A stretch of DNA of 64,000 nt from Peribacillus huizhouensis (GTDB lineage Bacteria > Bacillota > Bacilli > Bacillales > DSM-1321). The notes under the pieces were generated by a model that did no database searches, was not told the origin of the DNA, and saw only the letters and a program-made list of their open reading frames with translations. Below, in pieces: positions 48,101-58,358 of the stretch. The translations under genes and the position numbers were made by a program. How positions within the stretch are numbered: the first letter of the stretch is position 1; each line of letters opens with the position of its first letter. The stretch covers positions 62,001 to 126,000 of the forward strand of contig NZ_JACJHX010000001.1 in NCBI RefSeq assembly GCF_014138605.1, written 5' to 3'.

Positions 48101-49519
48101 GGTCGTCGCTGATAAAGGATGATGTGGGTTTGCAAATGATTCAAAGCGGTCAATGATTTCACCGTTTTGTATTTTCACAGCTGCTAGCTCAATGATCGTA
48201 TCATAAACAGCGGATAAACCAGTTGTTTCAACATCAAACACTACATACGTATCTTCTTCGAGCAGACGATGCGCATCGTTATAGGCAATCGGCACCCCGT
48301 CATCGACTAAATTCGCTTCTACCCCATAAAGAATTTTAATATCATTTTTCTTTCCAGCACTAAATGCTTCTGGAAATGATTGAACACCGCCATGATCCGT
48401 TATCGCTATTGCTCGATGCCCCCATTTCTTCGCTTGTGTTACGAGCGCAGAAACCGGAGAGACTGCATCCATTTGACTCATTGGCGTGTGAAGATGGAGT
48501 TCTACCCGCTTCTCACCTTCTGGCGCCTTGTCGATACGCCCTTGCTTCGTAATTTCGTTTATATCATTTGCCATCATAACTAAATCACGAATGAAAGTAT
48601 CCGTTTGGATACTTCCTTGAGCACGAACCCACATGCCTTTTTTCACTCTGGCCAAAATAGCTGCATCTTCTTTGTCTCTAGAGAACACCTTCACAATAAT
48701 TGAGCTTGTATAATCCGTTACTTTAAAAGTGAGTAATGTTCTGCCGCTTCTAAGCTCTTTGACTTCAGCATCGAACACATAGCCTTCAATCGCAATTCTT
48801 CGTTCTTCTTCAATGATTTGTTCAAGACGTCTAAAATCAGCATCATCTTTAATTGTATAGCCGATTTTAACAGGTCCTTCATATTGAGCACCTTCTGCTG
48901 ATTTTTCACTTTCCTTCTTCTGCATTTCAAGCAGTGCTGCCAAACCTTTTTCTTCATCTTCTTTTTGTTTTTCTCTTAAGAATTGCTGATAATCATTATT
49001 TGAGTTAATTTCTGCTACTTCTGCTTCAAGTGACATAGGAGGGAATCCCAATGTTTGATAAGTATTAGAAATTAAACTTGAATACTTTTTCTTTAATTGC
49101 CCTGCTTCTGCTTCGTTGCGAGCAGAAACAATAATGCGATGACCTACAATTTTTGGCTCTTGCTCATTTAAAAGCGAGAGCAATGCTGGGGAAATCCCTT
49201 GAAGTTCACTTAAACAGTTTTTCCAGTATTCCTTTACTAATTCTTCCGTAACCTTTGGTTGAAGCACACTAAAGCTAAATGATACTTTAGCAATGTGAGC
49301 AAATGTACTTGCAAGCTGATGAGAAAATTTTGCATGGATACGGGAAGGAATTAATTCTTCAAGTTTGAAAACAAAATGCCAACTCTTTGATTCCCTTTCA
49401 ATCAATAGCTTCTCAATCTCCGCACCATAGAAATACTGTACAATTGCATCATCAGTTAACTCAAGTTGCCTGAGCAAAAGTTGAAATCTCTCTCGACCGT
49501 TGTTCATTTGTTGATTCAA
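45197..49519 (-). CDS. polC: DNA polymerase III alpha subunit, PolC type
   Basis: A 1440-residue replicative polymerase (B. subtilis PolC is 1437). It has an OB domain, then a PHP domain interrupted by the proofreading exonuclease ([10 protein letters not shown] near 341; FDVETTGLS near 426). A zinc-binding CPNC...CPDC lies near 915-940, and the catalytic [10 protein letters not shown] near 968. It ends [13 protein letters not shown], a clamp-binding tail. The start is TTG at 49519 with GGAGG 6 bases upstream; an ATG four codons later is possible, and the frame to 49615 is not supported. Confidence 0.97.
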   Translation of the reverse strand: MNQQMNNGRERFQLLLRQLELTDDAIVQYFYGAEIEKLLIERESKSWHFVFKLEELIPSRIHAKFSHQLASTFAHIAKVSFSFSVLQPKVTEELVKEYWKNCLSELQGISPALLSLLNEQEPKIVGHRIIVSARNEAEAGQLKKKYSSLISNTYQTLGFPPMSLEAEVAEINSNNDYQQFLREKQKEDEEKGLAALLEMQKKESEKSAEGAQYEGPVKIGYTIKDDADFRRLEQIIEEERRIAIEGYVFDAEVKELRSGRTLLTFKVTDYTSSIIVKVFSRDKEDAAILARVKKGMWVRAQGSIQTDTFIRDLVMMANDINEITKQGRIDKAPEGEKRVELHLHTPMSQMDAVSPVSALVTQAKKWGHRAIAITDHGGVQSFPEAFSAGKKNDIKILYGVEANLVDDGVPIAYNDAHRLLEEDTYVVFDVETTGLSAVYDTIIELAAVKIQNGEIIDRFESFANPHHPLSATTIDLTGITDDLVENAPEVSEVLENFRNWTEDAILVAHNASFDMGFLNVGYKKIGHPKATNPVIDTLELGRFLYPEFKNHRLNTLAKKFDIELTQHHRAIYDAEATGYLLLKMLKDATEKEILYHDQFNEHMGAGNAFQRSRPYHCTLIAQTQEGLKNLFKLVSLSHIDYFYRVPRIPRSKLKKFREGILIGSGCDKGEVFEGMMQKGFDEVTEIAEFYDYLEVHPKDVYQHMIEMEYIRDEKSLEGILTNIVKLGEKLDKPVVATGNVHYLEPNDKIYRKILVNSQGGANPLNRHKLPDVHFRTTDEMLKNFEFLGKDQAQKIVVENTNKIADMIDDIKPIKDDLYTPKIEGADDEMREMSYSMARSIYGDELPEIVKARLEKELTSIIGHGFAVIYLISHKLVKKSLDDGYLVGSRGSVGSSLVATMTEITEVNPLPPHYVCPNCKKSEFFNDGSVSSGFDLPDKDCPDCGTSYKKDGQDIPFETFLGFNGDKVPDIDLNFSGEYQPNAHNYTKVLFGEDYVFRAGTIGTVAEKTAYGYVKGYSSDNNLHMRGAETDRLVAGCTGVKRTSGQHPGGIIVVPNYMDIYDFTPIQFPADDRNSEWKTTHFDFHSIHDNILKLDILGHDDPTVIRMLQDLSGIDPKTVPTDDPEVMKIFSGTESLGVTEDQIMCKTGTLGIPEFGTRFVRQMLEDTKPTTFSELVQISGLSHGTDVWLGNAQELIHNRICTLSEVIGCRDDIMVYLIYQGLEPSLAFKIMESVRKGKGLTEEFEASMRENEVPEWYIDSCKKIKYMFPKAHAAAYVLMAVRIAYFKVHLPLLYYAAYFTVRAEDFEIEAMTRGSQAIRSKVEEINAKGLDASTKEKNTLTVLELALEMCERGFSFSKVDLYKSSADEFLIEGKSLIPPFNSIPGLGTNAAINIVRAREVGEFLSKEDLQQRGKVSKTILEYLDKQGCLESLPDQNQLSLF

Positions 49520-49739
49520 TTGTATCCTCCTTCTTTCACTTACGTATTTCAATATAAAGAAACGGCCCGAGGCCTTCATGTTCGAAATGTAACAGAGGTA
49601 ATTATACCATAACAAGAATATAGTTATTATTATTTAGGATCTAAAACTCTGATTATACTTCCCCATTATTTCTTTGTAAGATTATCGTTTATTTCTATGT
49701 TTAAATCGTTTTTCCAATCGTTTTTAGTACATAGAAAAA

Positions 49740-49856
49740 GAGGTATCCCAAAGCAAAGGGCCAGACTCCGCAACAACTAAATGCAGTATAAGATTCGTGT
49801 ATAAAACACTAGATACTGATTTAGAGTGCGAGGTCAGACCCTTATGAGACACCCTC
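49740..49856. repeat. Palindromic MITE-like element, copy 2
   Basis: About 117 bases, one imperfect inverted repeat: GAGGTATCCCAAAG and GGGCCAGACTC pair with GAGGTCAGACCC and TATGAGACACCCTC at the other end. It is related to 15524-15640 and 39755-39818. It fills most of the 49520-49875 gap between polC and proS. I see no gene in the remainder. Confidence 0.65.
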
Positions 49857-49875
49857 ATTTAAAGCTCTATTTTTA

Positions 49876-51582
49876 TTATTTGCTTAGAATTTCAGACAAA
49901 GTTTCCACTAAAGCATCTGTACCGATTTCCAGTATTTCACCTGATCTTCTAATTTTCACTTCGATGATACCTTCAGATGCTTTCTTGCCAACTGTAATTC
50001 GAACTGGAAGTCCCATTAAATCCGAGTCAGCAAATTTGACCCCAGGGCGCTCTTGACGGTCATCCATAAGCACATCATAGCCTTGTTTTTTCAAGGAGCT
50101 ATACAATTCTTCAGCAAGAGCAGCTTGACTTTCATCCTTCATATTAACAGGGATCAAGTGAATTTGATATGGAGCTAAATTGGTTGGCCATAAGAGACCT
50201 TTTTCATCATTAAACTGCTCTGCAACTGCAGCAAGCGTCCGAGAAACACCAATTCCATAGCATCCCATAATCATTGGTTGATTACGGCCGTTTTCATCCA
50301 AGTAAACAGCATTCATCGCTTCACTATACCTTGTTCCAAGTTTGAAAACATGTCCAACTTCGATACCTTTTGCAAATTTAATATATCCATTTCCGTCTGG
50401 AGATTTGTCCCCTTCTTGAATAAAGCGAATATCCGCATATTGAGATACTGAAAAATCGCGACCAGGATTTACATTCACATAATGGTAATCCTCTTCGTTA
50501 GCACCACAAACCGCATTGACTAATCCTTCAACAGCTTGATCTGCAATCACTTCCACATTTGCAGCGGATTTAATTGGTCCAAGTGAACCAACAGCACAAC
50601 CTAGTATTTCTTTCGTGTCTACAGCAGAAGCAAGCTCCACATTTGCTGCACCGTAGATGTTTTTTAATTTAATATCATTCACTTCATGATCACCGCGAAC
50701 TAATACCAATACAAACTTTTCGTCCACTTTAAATAGAAGTGATTTTATACATGTTTTGGCATCAGTTTGAAGGAAACTAGCAACTTCTTCAATCGTTTTT
50801 TTGCCGATTGTCTCTACTTTTTCTAAATCTTTTGCCGGTTCATTGTTTTTAACTTCTTCTATTAGTACTGGAGCCATTTCAATATTAGCTGCATAATCCG
50901 AGCTGTCAGAGTAGGCAATCGTATCTTCGCCTACGTCAGAAAGGACCATAAATTCATGCGTGTCTTTCCCACCCATTGCACCTGAGTCCGCAATAACTGC
51001 TCGGAAATCCAATCCGCATCTACTAAATACATTTGAGTAGGCAGTGAACAAACGTTGATACACCGCATCTAAACTTTCCTGATTAGAGTGGAAAGAATAT
51101 GCATCTTTCATGATAAATTCGCGTCCACGTAGTAATCCGAAACGCGGCCTTTTTTCATCCCGAAATTTCGTCTGGATTTGATATACAGTTAACGGAAGAC
51201 GCTTATAAGATTTAATTTCATCGCGAACTAGGCTCGTGATTACTTCTTCATGTGTTGCACCAAGAGCAAATTCACGATCATGACGATCTTTTAATCTCAT
51301 AAGTTCTGGGCCATATGTATACCAACGGCCGGATTCTTGCCAAAATTCTGCTTGCTGAAGTGCAGGCATTAATAGCTCTACTGCCCCTGCATTATCCATT
51401 TCTTCACGTACAATTTGTTCTATCTTTTGTAGCACCTTTTTACCTAACGGGAGAAAGCTATACACACCACTAGAATTTTGCCTCATATAACCTGCTCGAA
51501 GCAAAAGCTGGTGACTTTTAATCTCTGCATCTGCAGGTACTTCTCTTAATGTTGGAATTAACGTCATACTTTGTTTCATCAT
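49876..51582 (-). CDS. proS: Prolyl-tRNA synthetase
   Basis: A 568-residue class II synthetase of the bacterial type. It has the N-terminal catalytic core with RMKDAYSF-like [10 protein letters not shown] near residue 155. An editing insertion follows (about 235-380) and the anticodon-binding domain is at about 470-568 ([19 protein letters not shown]). GAGGTG lies before the start. It charges proline tRNA. No T-box motif was found upstream. It lies between rseP and polC, the standard position. Confidence 0.96.
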   Translation of the reverse strand: MMKQSMTLIPTLREVPADAEIKSHQLLLRAGYMRQNSSGVYSFLPLGKKVLQKIEQIVREEMDNAGAVELLMPALQQAEFWQESGRWYTYGPELMRLKDRHDREFALGATHEEVITSLVRDEIKSYKRLPLTVYQIQTKFRDEKRPRFGLLRGREFIMKDAYSFHSNQESLDAVYQRLFTAYSNVFSRCGLDFRAVIADSGAMGGKDTHEFMVLSDVGEDTIAYSDSSDYAANIEMAPVLIEEVKNNEPAKDLEKVETIGKKTIEEVASFLQTDAKTCIKSLLFKVDEKFVLVLVRGDHEVNDIKLKNIYGAANVELASAVDTKEILGCAVGSLGPIKSAANVEVIADQAVEGLVNAVCGANEEDYHYVNVNPGRDFSVSQYADIRFIQEGDKSPDGNGYIKFAKGIEVGHVFKLGTRYSEAMNAVYLDENGRNQPMIMGCYGIGVSRTLAAVAEQFNDEKGLLWPTNLAPYQIHLIPVNMKDESQAALAEELYSSLKKQGYDVLMDDRQERPGVKFADSDLMGLPVRITVGKKASEGIIEVKIRRSGEILEIGTDALVETLSEILSK

Positions 51583-51680
51583 TGCACCTCATTTATAAAT
51601 AGGAACCTTATTAGTCATGCCTAAATCCCCTTAATTCAAATTATACAGGAGAAAATTCTGCAAATCCACGTATAAAAGCA

Positions 51681-52025
51681 TATAAAGTGAAACTTCAAAT
51701 AGCCAGTTTTTCTTCAACCCCACTGTTTGTTTGTGCACTAAATCTTCGATAATTCGACACTGCGAACCTGTTTCAATGAATCACAGACTAAAAAACACCA
51801 CGTCCTTTAGTCTCTCGTCTGCGTGCCCCACATCCTGTGAGAGTCCGACATGCTTTAGATGGGGATATAGCGTGTCGTAGTTTGCCACAGAGAATTGCAA
51901 CTTAAGACCTTAAGTAGTGCTAGGAGCCGCAACTAGATTAGTCAGTTATTTCCCCCACCTACAACTTCTTTGATTTATCTAAACCTTGAGGTGGTGGCTT
52001 AATAACGGGTTAATGCGATAGAATT
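51681..52025 (+). repeat. Structured intergenic repeat, copy E
   Basis: About 345 bases. The left end is ATAAAGTGAAACTTCAA with a weakened hairpin. The central part keeps CGTCCTTTAGTCT, CCCCACATCCTGTGAG, TTTGCCACAGAG, GACCTTAAGTAG and AGGAGCCGCAACTAG. The right end is decayed (TAACGGGTTAATGCGAT). It lies 98 bases upstream of proS. Confidence 0.8.
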
Positions 52026-52058
52026 GAATCTTGTATAATTCAAATTACTGAACGTGAC

Positions 52059-52097
52059 AAAGACAATAGCACAATTTCAAAATGCACTATTGTCTTT
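52059..52097 (-). terminator. Probable terminator of rseP, displaced from the gene
   Basis: Perfect 11-base stem AAAGACAATAG (52059-52069) with CTATTGTCTTT (52087-52097). Read on the minus strand, TTTGTCACG follows. Repeat copy F lies between this hairpin and the rseP stop codon. Confidence 0.6.
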
Positions 52098-52119
52098 TGA
52101 TTGTTTAGTATTTCATACA

Positions 52120-52328
52120 ATAAAGTGAAACTTCAACCAGTGGGGGTTCTTTATCCCCCACTGGTTGTTAGTCCCGTTCTACTATACCTTTGAAGACCCA
52201 TAAAGGTAAGTTTCACTGTATCTCACCAATCGGACCTTAACGGGCAGTTTGTTTGTCCCCTACTTATCTTCTGTGTTCCTCAAAAGCTTGAGCTGGGGGA
52301 CCTACTGCCCGTTAAGCGTGGGACAAAT
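52120..52328 (+). repeat. Structured intergenic repeat, copy F (short form)
   Basis: About 209 bases with very clean structure. AAGTGAAACTT at the left pairs with AAGTTTCACT at the right of the left module. Inside it are the perfect 12-base hairpin AACCAGTGGGGG/CCCCCACTGGTT and a second hairpin ACCTTT/AAAGGT. The right module has AACGGGCAGT/ACTGCCCGTT perfectly paired, ending GTTAAGCGTGGGAC. The central block of copies C-E is absent. It lies 20 bases after the rseP stop. Confidence 0.85.
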
Positions 52329-52347
52329 TAGAATTTTTAAGTTTTAA

Positions 52348-53622
52348 TTATAAGAAAAATCGTTGGATGTCATTCCATGTAACCATAATCATCAATAACA
52401 TCAAGAGCGCAAATCCGATAAAATGGACAATACCTTCTTTTTGACGGTCTATTGGCTTTCCGCGTAGAAATTCTACAAGGAAGAATAATAGCCTGCCGCC
52501 ATCAAGTGCTGGTAATGGCAGTAAATTCATAATACCAAGGTTAATACTTAATAATCCTGCCCATTTCATTAACATGAATATTCCTGACTTAGCAACTTCT
52601 TCAGTGGATTTATATATCCCCACAGGACCAGATAGACTATCCAGTGTAAATCCACCTGTAATTAATTGACCAAGAATAACAAAAATTTGTTTAGTCCAGT
52701 GATAGGTTTCTGTTAATCCGTATGAAAATGCCTTTAGCGGTGATTTTTCTACTGGAGCATAAACTCCGATAACACCTATCTTCTCACCTTCTCGTTCAAC
52801 TTCTTTAGGTACGACTGGAATGGATAGTGTCTGTCCATCTCGTTTGATTACAAATTCGATTTCATTACCGGGGTGTTTTTGAATATTTGCTTGAACATCT
52901 TCCCAGGTCGAGACTTCATTTCCATTGATCGATTGAATTTCATCTCCAGCCTGTAACCCTGAAGCAATTGCCGAACCATCATCTGTTAACTCACCAAGTC
53001 TTGGCTCATTGACTGCAATCCCTTGAAATAAACCAATCATAACAAAGATAACAAATGCCAACACAAAGTTCATCATAGGACCGGCAAAAATTGTCATCGT
53101 CCTATGTCCGAGTGATTTGGATACAAATTGTCGATCATAAGGAGCAATTTGATTCTCCACGCCATCCTCTACTACAACCGCTTCTTCATGAATGCGAAAG
53201 GACTTTAATTCACCCTCATCACCTTCCTCATACCCTTGAATAAGAAGTTTATGTTCAAGATCAGCTGCTTCCACTTCGATAATACGGATGTCAGGATATT
53301 TATCTTTATTATTTAAGACAATTTGCTTCACTAGGTTGTTATCATCTGTAACTAACCCTATACGATATCCCGGCTTTATGTCTGGATTTTCGGCATCTTC
53401 ACCCGCCATACGAACATAACCGCCGAGAGGAAGAAGTCTAATCGTATAAACGGTTTCTGCCCTCTTATAGGTGAATACTTTCGGCCCGAAACCAATTGCA
53501 AATTCCCTACATAATATCCCTGCCCGCTTGGCAAATACTAAATGTCCCAGTTCATGAAAGAAAACAAGGGCTCCAAAAATAACGATAAAGGAAATCACAG
53601 TTTGCAATGTTTGCACGTGCAT
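52348..53622 (-). CDS. rseP: Site-2 intramembrane protease RseP/RasP
   Basis: A 424-residue membrane metalloprotease. The zinc motif HELGH is at about residues 23-27 in the first helix. A PDZ domain spans about 200-290, and the third zinc ligand is in LPLPALDGGRLLFF near 366-380. About four membrane helices are visible. In B. subtilis RasP cleaves anti-sigma factor RsiW and FtsL. It follows dxr after 7 bases. A long inserted segment at about 60-175 is also seen in Bacillaceae homologues. Confidence 0.95.
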   Translation of the reverse strand: MHVQTLQTVISFIVIFGALVFFHELGHLVFAKRAGILCREFAIGFGPKVFTYKRAETVYTIRLLPLGGYVRMAGEDAENPDIKPGYRIGLVTDDNNLVKQIVLNNKDKYPDIRIIEVEAADLEHKLLIQGYEEGDEGELKSFRIHEEAVVVEDGVENQIAPYDRQFVSKSLGHRTMTIFAGPMMNFVLAFVIFVMIGLFQGIAVNEPRLGELTDDGSAIASGLQAGDEIQSINGNEVSTWEDVQANIQKHPGNEIEFVIKRDGQTLSIPVVPKEVEREGEKIGVIGVYAPVEKSPLKAFSYGLTETYHWTKQIFVILGQLITGGFTLDSLSGPVGIYKSTEEVAKSGIFMLMKWAGLLSINLGIMNLLPLPALDGGRLLFFLVEFLRGKPIDRQKEGIVHFIGFALLMLLMIMVTWNDIQRFFL

Positions 53623-53629
53623 GTCACCT

Positions 53630-54787
53630 CTATTTCAGTAATGTTTGAATAAATTTTCGTGTACTTGCATCCACTTCTTGAATTGTCGTAAGATCTGGAT
53701 TGTCAATCGGAGTATGACGATTTAACGCTTGTTCAATGTATGTTTCGATTTCTAAGAAAGCAATTTTTCCTTTTAAAAATTCTGCAACAGCAACCTCATT
53801 GGCAGCGTTTAGGACAGTTGGCATTGTTCCGCCTATTTTACCTGCTTCATAAGCAAATTGCAAACATGGAAAACGATTAAAATCCATCTCCGCGAAATGT
53901 AGCATTCCTATCTCTGCCAAGTTTAATCGATGACTTGTTGACAAGGGTAAGCGATCAGGATAAGTAAGAGCATACTGAATGGGTACTCTCATATCTGGTG
54001 TTCCTAGTTGCGCGATAACACTAGAATCATGAAACTCCACCATTGAATGGATAATGCTTTCTTTGTGAAGTACAACTTCAATTTTTTCATATGGAAGATT
54101 AAACAACCAATGGGCTTCGATTACCTCAAGCCCTTTATTCATCATAGAAGCAGAGTCAATTGTAATTTTTGCACCCATCGCCCAATTCGGATGGTTAAGT
54201 GCCTCATCTACAGTTACTCCTATCAGTTCCGCGCGAGAGCGGTCTCTGAAACTTCCTCCTGAAGCAGTAATAATCAATCGTTCAATATTTTTTTCTTTTT
54301 CACCTTGTAATGCCTGGAATATAGCTGAATGTTCACTATCAACTGGAAGTAGATTAACGCCAGCTTTCCTCGCTTCTTCCATTACTAAATGTCCAGCTGT
54401 CACCAACGTTTCCTTATTTGCTAATGCAATATCTTTTTTTGCTTTGATCGCTTGAAGGGTCGGAAACAAACCAACGCTTCCAATGACCGCATTCACTAGA
54501 ATATCTGCTTTTTCAAAAACAGCAGTTTCTATTAACCCTTCATCACCATATGTAAAATGAATGCCTGTTCCCGCATACTCTAATTGTAAGGTTTGAGCAT
54601 CTTCCTTTGCTTGAACACACACTAAACTTGGTTGAAACTCACTAATATATTTTCTAGCTAGTTCCACATTTTCCCCAACTGAAAAAGCGACAATCTCAAA
54701 TTGGTCTGGATGTTGTCGAACAACATCCGCTGTTTGCTGACCAATCGAACCAGATGCACCTAAAAGACTTATATATTTCAATGTCAT
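53630..54787 (-). CDS. dxr: 1-deoxy-D-xylulose-5-phosphate reductoisomerase
   Basis: A 385-residue enzyme of the MEP isoprenoid pathway, close to the 383 residues of B. subtilis Dxr. NADPH-binding [10 protein letters not shown] is at residues 10-19, the metal-binding [11 protein letters not shown] near 150, and TASGGSFRD near 178. It converts deoxyxylulose phosphate to methylerythritol phosphate, the precursor used by UppS. It lies between cdsA and rseP with short spacers. Confidence 0.95.
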   Translation of the reverse strand: MTLKYISLLGASGSIGQQTADVVRQHPDQFEIVAFSVGENVELARKYISEFQPSLVCVQAKEDAQTLQLEYAGTGIHFTYGDEGLIETAVFEKADILVNAVIGSVGLFPTLQAIKAKKDIALANKETLVTAGHLVMEEARKAGVNLLPVDSEHSAIFQALQGEKEKNIERLIITASGGSFRDRSRAELIGVTVDEALNHPNWAMGAKITIDSASMMNKGLEVIEAHWLFNLPYEKIEVVLHKESIIHSMVEFHDSSVIAQLGTPDMRVPIQYALTYPDRLPLSTSHRLNLAEIGMLHFAEMDFNRFPCLQFAYEAGKIGGTMPTVLNAANEVAVAEFLKGKIAFLEIETYIEQALNRHTPIDNPDLTTIQEVDASTRKFIQTLLK

Positions 54788-54812
54788 TCATCTCCTAAGA
54801 CCAATTCAAACA

Positions 54813-55604
54813 TTAGAGAATCTGTAAAAAATGCAAAATCGGTAAAATGAAAATCAAGCTATCAAATCGATCTAATATCCCACCATGACCAGGCAAGAGA
54901 TTGCCTGAATCTTTGACACCATAATGGCGTTTATATGCTGATTGAACAAGATCACCTAGCTGACCAAAAATTGCTATAAGAATACTCATAAATATCAACT
55001 GAATCAATGTTTTATCAATCGTAGATAACATAAAAAACAGAATCGCGACAACCATTGCAGAAATAATTCCGCCGATAAAACCACCGATTGTTTTATTCGG
55101 ACTGATTTCAGGCCATAATTTCCGTTTACCCATCGATTTTCCAATAAAATAGGCACCTGAATCCGTTGCCCAAATCGTAAATAGAGCAAAGAATATATAC
55201 GTTAAACCATTAACATCTCTTGTTTCAAATAAGTAGTAAAATCCCATACCAATATAGATAACGGATATTACTAAAAAACCTGCATCATCAAACATAAAAC
55301 GATTTTTCGATATAACAGTAGAAATGAGTAGTAATAATACTCCCCCGATAACGATTTGCGTTTTATCATATCCGGTATCTGCCAAAATTCTGCTAACGGA
55401 TTCTGGGATTAGAATTAACCAGAGCATTGCAAACGAAATCACTGAAGCAAATGAATTCAGCGGCAGTTTTTTCATTCGAATCAATTCATATAAACCAATC
55501 GTAGCTAGTAGATAAACCAGTATTAGAAATGGAAGCTTGCCTAAAATAACGATGGATAAAAATACAGCAGCTGCAATAATACCCGTAATAATTCTTTGCT
55601 TCAT
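54813..55604 (-). CDS. cdsA: Phosphatidate cytidylyltransferase
   Basis: A 263-residue membrane enzyme with about seven to eight helices. The CDP-alcohol signature is KRHYGVKDSGNLLPGHGGILDRFDSL near residues 215-240, with the catalytic acidic residues. It makes CDP-diacylglycerol for phospholipid synthesis. It lies in the uppS-cdsA-dxr-rseP order found across Bacillus. Confidence 0.95.
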   Translation of the reverse strand: MKQRIITGIIAAAVFLSIVILGKLPFLILVYLLATIGLYELIRMKKLPLNSFASVISFAMLWLILIPESVSRILADTGYDKTQIVIGGVLLLLISTVISKNRFMFDDAGFLVISVIYIGMGFYYLFETRDVNGLTYIFFALFTIWATDSGAYFIGKSMGKRKLWPEISPNKTIGGFIGGIISAMVVAILFFMLSTIDKTLIQLIFMSILIAIFGQLGDLVQSAYKRHYGVKDSGNLLPGHGGILDRFDSLIFILPILHFLQIL

Positions 55605-55629
55605 GAATCACTTTTCCTCGCCTTCTTAA

Positions 55630-56403
55630 CTAGACACCGCCGAATCTTCTTGTGCGCTTCTGAAAATCTTCTACCGCATCCAACAAATGTTCTTCCCGAA
55701 AATCAGGCCAGAGAACATCTGTAAACCAAAGTTCTGAATACGCAACCTGCCAAAGCATGAAATTACTTAAGCGAATTTCTCCGCTCGTCCTAATCAAAAG
55801 GTCAGGATCAGGCAGTGCACGGGTCATTAAATAATTAGAAAATTGCTCTTCATTTATGTTTTCATTAATGATACCATTTTTAACATCGTCTATTGTTTTA
55901 TTAACAGCCATTAATATTTCAGCACGACTGCCATAATTCAATGCGAAATTCAAGATAAGACCAGTATTATCCTTTGTTTCTTCTATAGCCATCTTTATTG
56001 CCCGTTTTGTATGTTCTGGCAATAATTCGATTTCTCCCATCATCTCGACCTTCACATTCTTTGCGATAAGTTCAGGTAAAAATGTTCCCAAAAACTCTTC
56101 TGGCAATTTCATGATATAATCTACTTCACTTTTCGGGCGCTTCCAGTTTTCAGTGGAAAAAGCGTACACCGTTAAAATACTCACATTTAACTCACTTGTA
56201 AGTTTAGTGATCTTCCGTACAACCTTCATTCCTTCATGGTGGCCAGCTATTCTCGGTAAGGCACGTTTCTTAGCCCAACGTCCATTCCCATCCATGATAA
56301 TTGCGATATGCTTAGGAACCGAAGATTTTTTTACTTGTTGAATTCTTTGAGCTAAATCGGAAGAAGCATCTTTCTTTCCAAAACGCTTCCATATTGAATA
56401 CAT
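55630..56403 (-). CDS. uppS: Undecaprenyl diphosphate synthase
   Basis: A 257-residue cis-prenyltransferase. The conserved HIAIIMDGNGRWAKKR (catalytic Asp) is near residues 32-47, ENWKRPKSEV near 100, and the terminal DLLIRTSGEIRLSNF and WPDF motifs are present. It makes the lipid carrier for wall synthesis. The ATG at 56403 with GGGGG upstream is used; the 13 codons beyond it lack a ribosome site. B. subtilis UppS has 260 residues. Confidence 0.95.
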   Translation of the reverse strand: MYSIWKRFGKKDASSDLAQRIQQVKKSSVPKHIAIIMDGNGRWAKKRALPRIAGHHEGMKVVRKITKLTSELNVSILTVYAFSTENWKRPKSEVDYIMKLPEEFLGTFLPELIAKNVKVEMMGEIELLPEHTKRAIKMAIEETKDNTGLILNFALNYGSRAEILMAVNKTIDDVKNGIINENINEEQFSNYLMTRALPDPDLLIRTSGEIRLSNFMLWQVAYSELWFTDVLWPDFREEHLLDAVEDFQKRTRRFGGV

Positions 56404-56701
56404 ACTTTTGTCCCCCATCAGGTAGTGCTGTTCTCTACACATTCCTATATACTATGTCGAAAATGAAAATGACAGAATCTATATTATAATATCAAAAAAA
56501 GACTGCTTCTCCTATTATTAATATGAAAAAGATTGTCCGGTTAGACGAAAATGATTAAGTAAAACATCAAACCAAGATCTAACACTCGATTTCTTAAAAA
56601 ATCTCTCTTCGTATTATACACAATATACAAGCCCATTTTCATCCTTCTGTTTTCAATATGAACCGTTTGACTCTCGTTCAACCAGAATGTAGAGATTTTT
56701 T

Positions 56702-56823
56702 CAAAAAAAAAGCCGAAATCATTCTGCCCAATCCATTCCCTATGCCTGAAGTAAAATGATAAAGAAGACTCTGCTTGAGCTACATTATCATTCAGGGATA
56801 TTGAATGGAACAGAATGTCCGGC
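56702..56823 (-). terminator. Very long hairpin acting as frr terminator
   Basis: CCG...CATTCTG...CAATCCATTCCCTAT...AATGATAA on one side pairs with TTATCATT...GATATTGAATGG...CAGAATG..CGG on the other (56713-56823). On the minus strand it is followed by nine T residues. It could be a palindromic mobile element used as a terminator. The rest of the 56404-56903 gap has no gene. Confidence 0.65.
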
Positions 56824-56903
56824 GGTTGTTAATTACTTTGATTTAATAGTAAATATAGTTTTTAAACTATATCCAAATGAAAAAAATAGCTAATCATTTA
56901 AAA

Positions 56904-57461
56904 TTACACTTCTAAAATTTCTTTTTCCTTGTCTTTCGTAATATCCTCAATTTTGTTAATATGGCTATCTGTGATTTTTTGGATATCATCGGAATAACCA
57001 CGTAAATCATCCTCAGTAATTTCACCGTTTTTCTCAAGCTTTTTCAAATCGTCATTTCCATCACGGCGAATGTTACGAATTGCAATCTTGGCTTCTTCTG
57101 CTTCCTTACGAACCATTTTGACAAGCTCTTTTCGGCGCTCTTCTGTTAACGCAGGAATAGCAATTCTAATGATTGATCCATCATTAGAAGGATTCAAACC
57201 AAGATCAGACTTAAGAATCGCTTTTTCTATATCACCTAAGATTGTTTTGTCATAAGGCTGGATAACCAAAAGCCTTGCTTCAGGAACAGAAATTCCTGCT
57301 ACTTGATTAATCGGAGTTGGTGCGCCGTAATATTCAACAGATATTCTATCTAACAATGAAGCATTAGCACGGCCAGCACGGATACTTGCCAATTCTCGCG
57401 TATAAGCCGAAATTGCTTTTTCCATTTTCGTTTTTGAATTATCAATAACTTGTTTTGCCAT
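56904..57461 (-). CDS. frr: Ribosome recycling factor
   Basis: A 185-residue factor, the standard length. It has [21 protein letters not shown] near residues 20-40, [13 protein letters not shown], and the C-terminal [13 protein letters not shown] helix. The ATG at 57461 with GGGGG upstream is used. Its ribosome site lies in the last codons of pyrH, so the two are coupled. It splits post-termination ribosomes with EF-G. Confidence 0.95.
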   Translation of the reverse strand: MAKQVIDNSKTKMEKAISAYTRELASIRAGRANASLLDRISVEYYGAPTPINQVAGISVPEARLLVIQPYDKTILGDIEKAILKSDLGLNPSNDGSIIRIAIPALTEERRKELVKMVRKEAEEAKIAIRNIRRDGNDDLKKLEKNGEITEDDLRGYSDDIQKITDSHINKIEDITKDKEKEILEV

Positions 57462-57462
57462 T

Positions 57463-58185
57463 TTATTTCCCCCTAACAATCGTTCCGAGCGACTCGCCCA
57501 TCACAGCTCGTTTAATATTTCCTTTTTCCATAAGAGAAAAGACCATTAACGGAATATTATTATCCATACAAAGTGAAGAAGCTGTAGAGTCCATAACTTC
57601 CAAGCCTTCATTTAGCACATCTAAATAGGATAGCTGATCATATTTTACAGCATTTTTGTCTTTAGCAGGGTCTGCATTGTATACTCCATCAACATTGTTC
57701 TTCGCCATAAGAATGACTTCAGCTTCAATCTCAGCCGCACGTAGAGCCGCGGTTGTGTCTGTAGAAAAGTAAGGATTTCCGGTTCCCGCAGCAAATATAA
57801 CGACTCGTTTTTTCTCAAGATGTCTAATTGCACGGCGTCTAATATAAGGTTCTGCAATTTGTCTCATTTCAATTGAAGTTTGAACACGTGTTTCAATCCC
57901 AAGCTGTTCTAAGCTATCTTGAAGTGCTAATGAATTCATGACAGTTGCAAGCATGCCCATGTAATCGGCATTTGCACGGTCCATTCCCATTTCACTTCCG
58001 ATTTTGCCTCGCCAAATGTTTCCGCCACCAACAACTACTGCCACTTCAACATCCAATTCAGCTACTTCTTTTACTTGTTCTGCAATTGATTTAATGACGG
58101 CTGGATTGATTCCAAAACCTTCAGCACCAGCTAGTGCTTCACCGCTTAGCTTTAATACGACTCGTTTATATTTCGGGTTGATCAT
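57463..58185 (-). CDS. pyrH: UMP kinase
   Basis: A 240-residue amino-acid-kinase-fold UMP kinase. It has [11 protein letters not shown] near residues 11-21, [10 protein letters not shown] near 52, the nucleotide loop [19 protein letters not shown] near 132, and NNIPLMVFS near the end. GGAGG lies before the ATG. It phosphorylates UMP and is followed by frr with a one-base gap. The order rpsB-tsf-pyrH-frr is general among bacteria. Confidence 0.96.
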   Translation of the reverse strand: MINPKYKRVVLKLSGEALAGAEGFGINPAVIKSIAEQVKEVAELDVEVAVVVGGGNIWRGKIGSEMGMDRANADYMGMLATVMNSLALQDSLEQLGIETRVQTSIEMRQIAEPYIRRRAIRHLEKKRVVIFAAGTGNPYFSTDTTAALRAAEIEAEVILMAKNNVDGVYNADPAKDKNAVKYDQLSYLDVLNEGLEVMDSTASSLCMDNNIPLMVFSLMEKGNIKRAVMGESLGTIVRGK

Positions 58186-58304
58186 GTAGAACCTCCAACT
58201 ATGTAATCTAATTCCATATTATCTTTCACACTTCATGGAACTTTAATATAGTTCACTTAATGGGTGTATCCATATTCAAGCAGTCGCTCTTTTGTTCGAT
58301 TATG

Positions 58305-58340
58305 GTTCAAAAATAGGGAACACATTTGTGTTCCCTATTT
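58305..58340 (-). terminator. Terminator of tsf
   Basis: Perfect 14-base stem AAATAGGGAACACA/TGTGTTCCCTATTT (58311-58324 with 58327-58340) and a two-base loop. On the minus strand it ends CCCTATTTTTGAACC. Given this, pyrH may need read-through or its own promoter. Confidence 0.85.
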
Positions 58341-58358
58341 AACCAATTCACGTTTAAA

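Noticed and set aside
51583-51680. T-box leader upstream of proS
   Set aside because: No GGTGGNACCGCG-type antiterminator motif and too little space before copy E.
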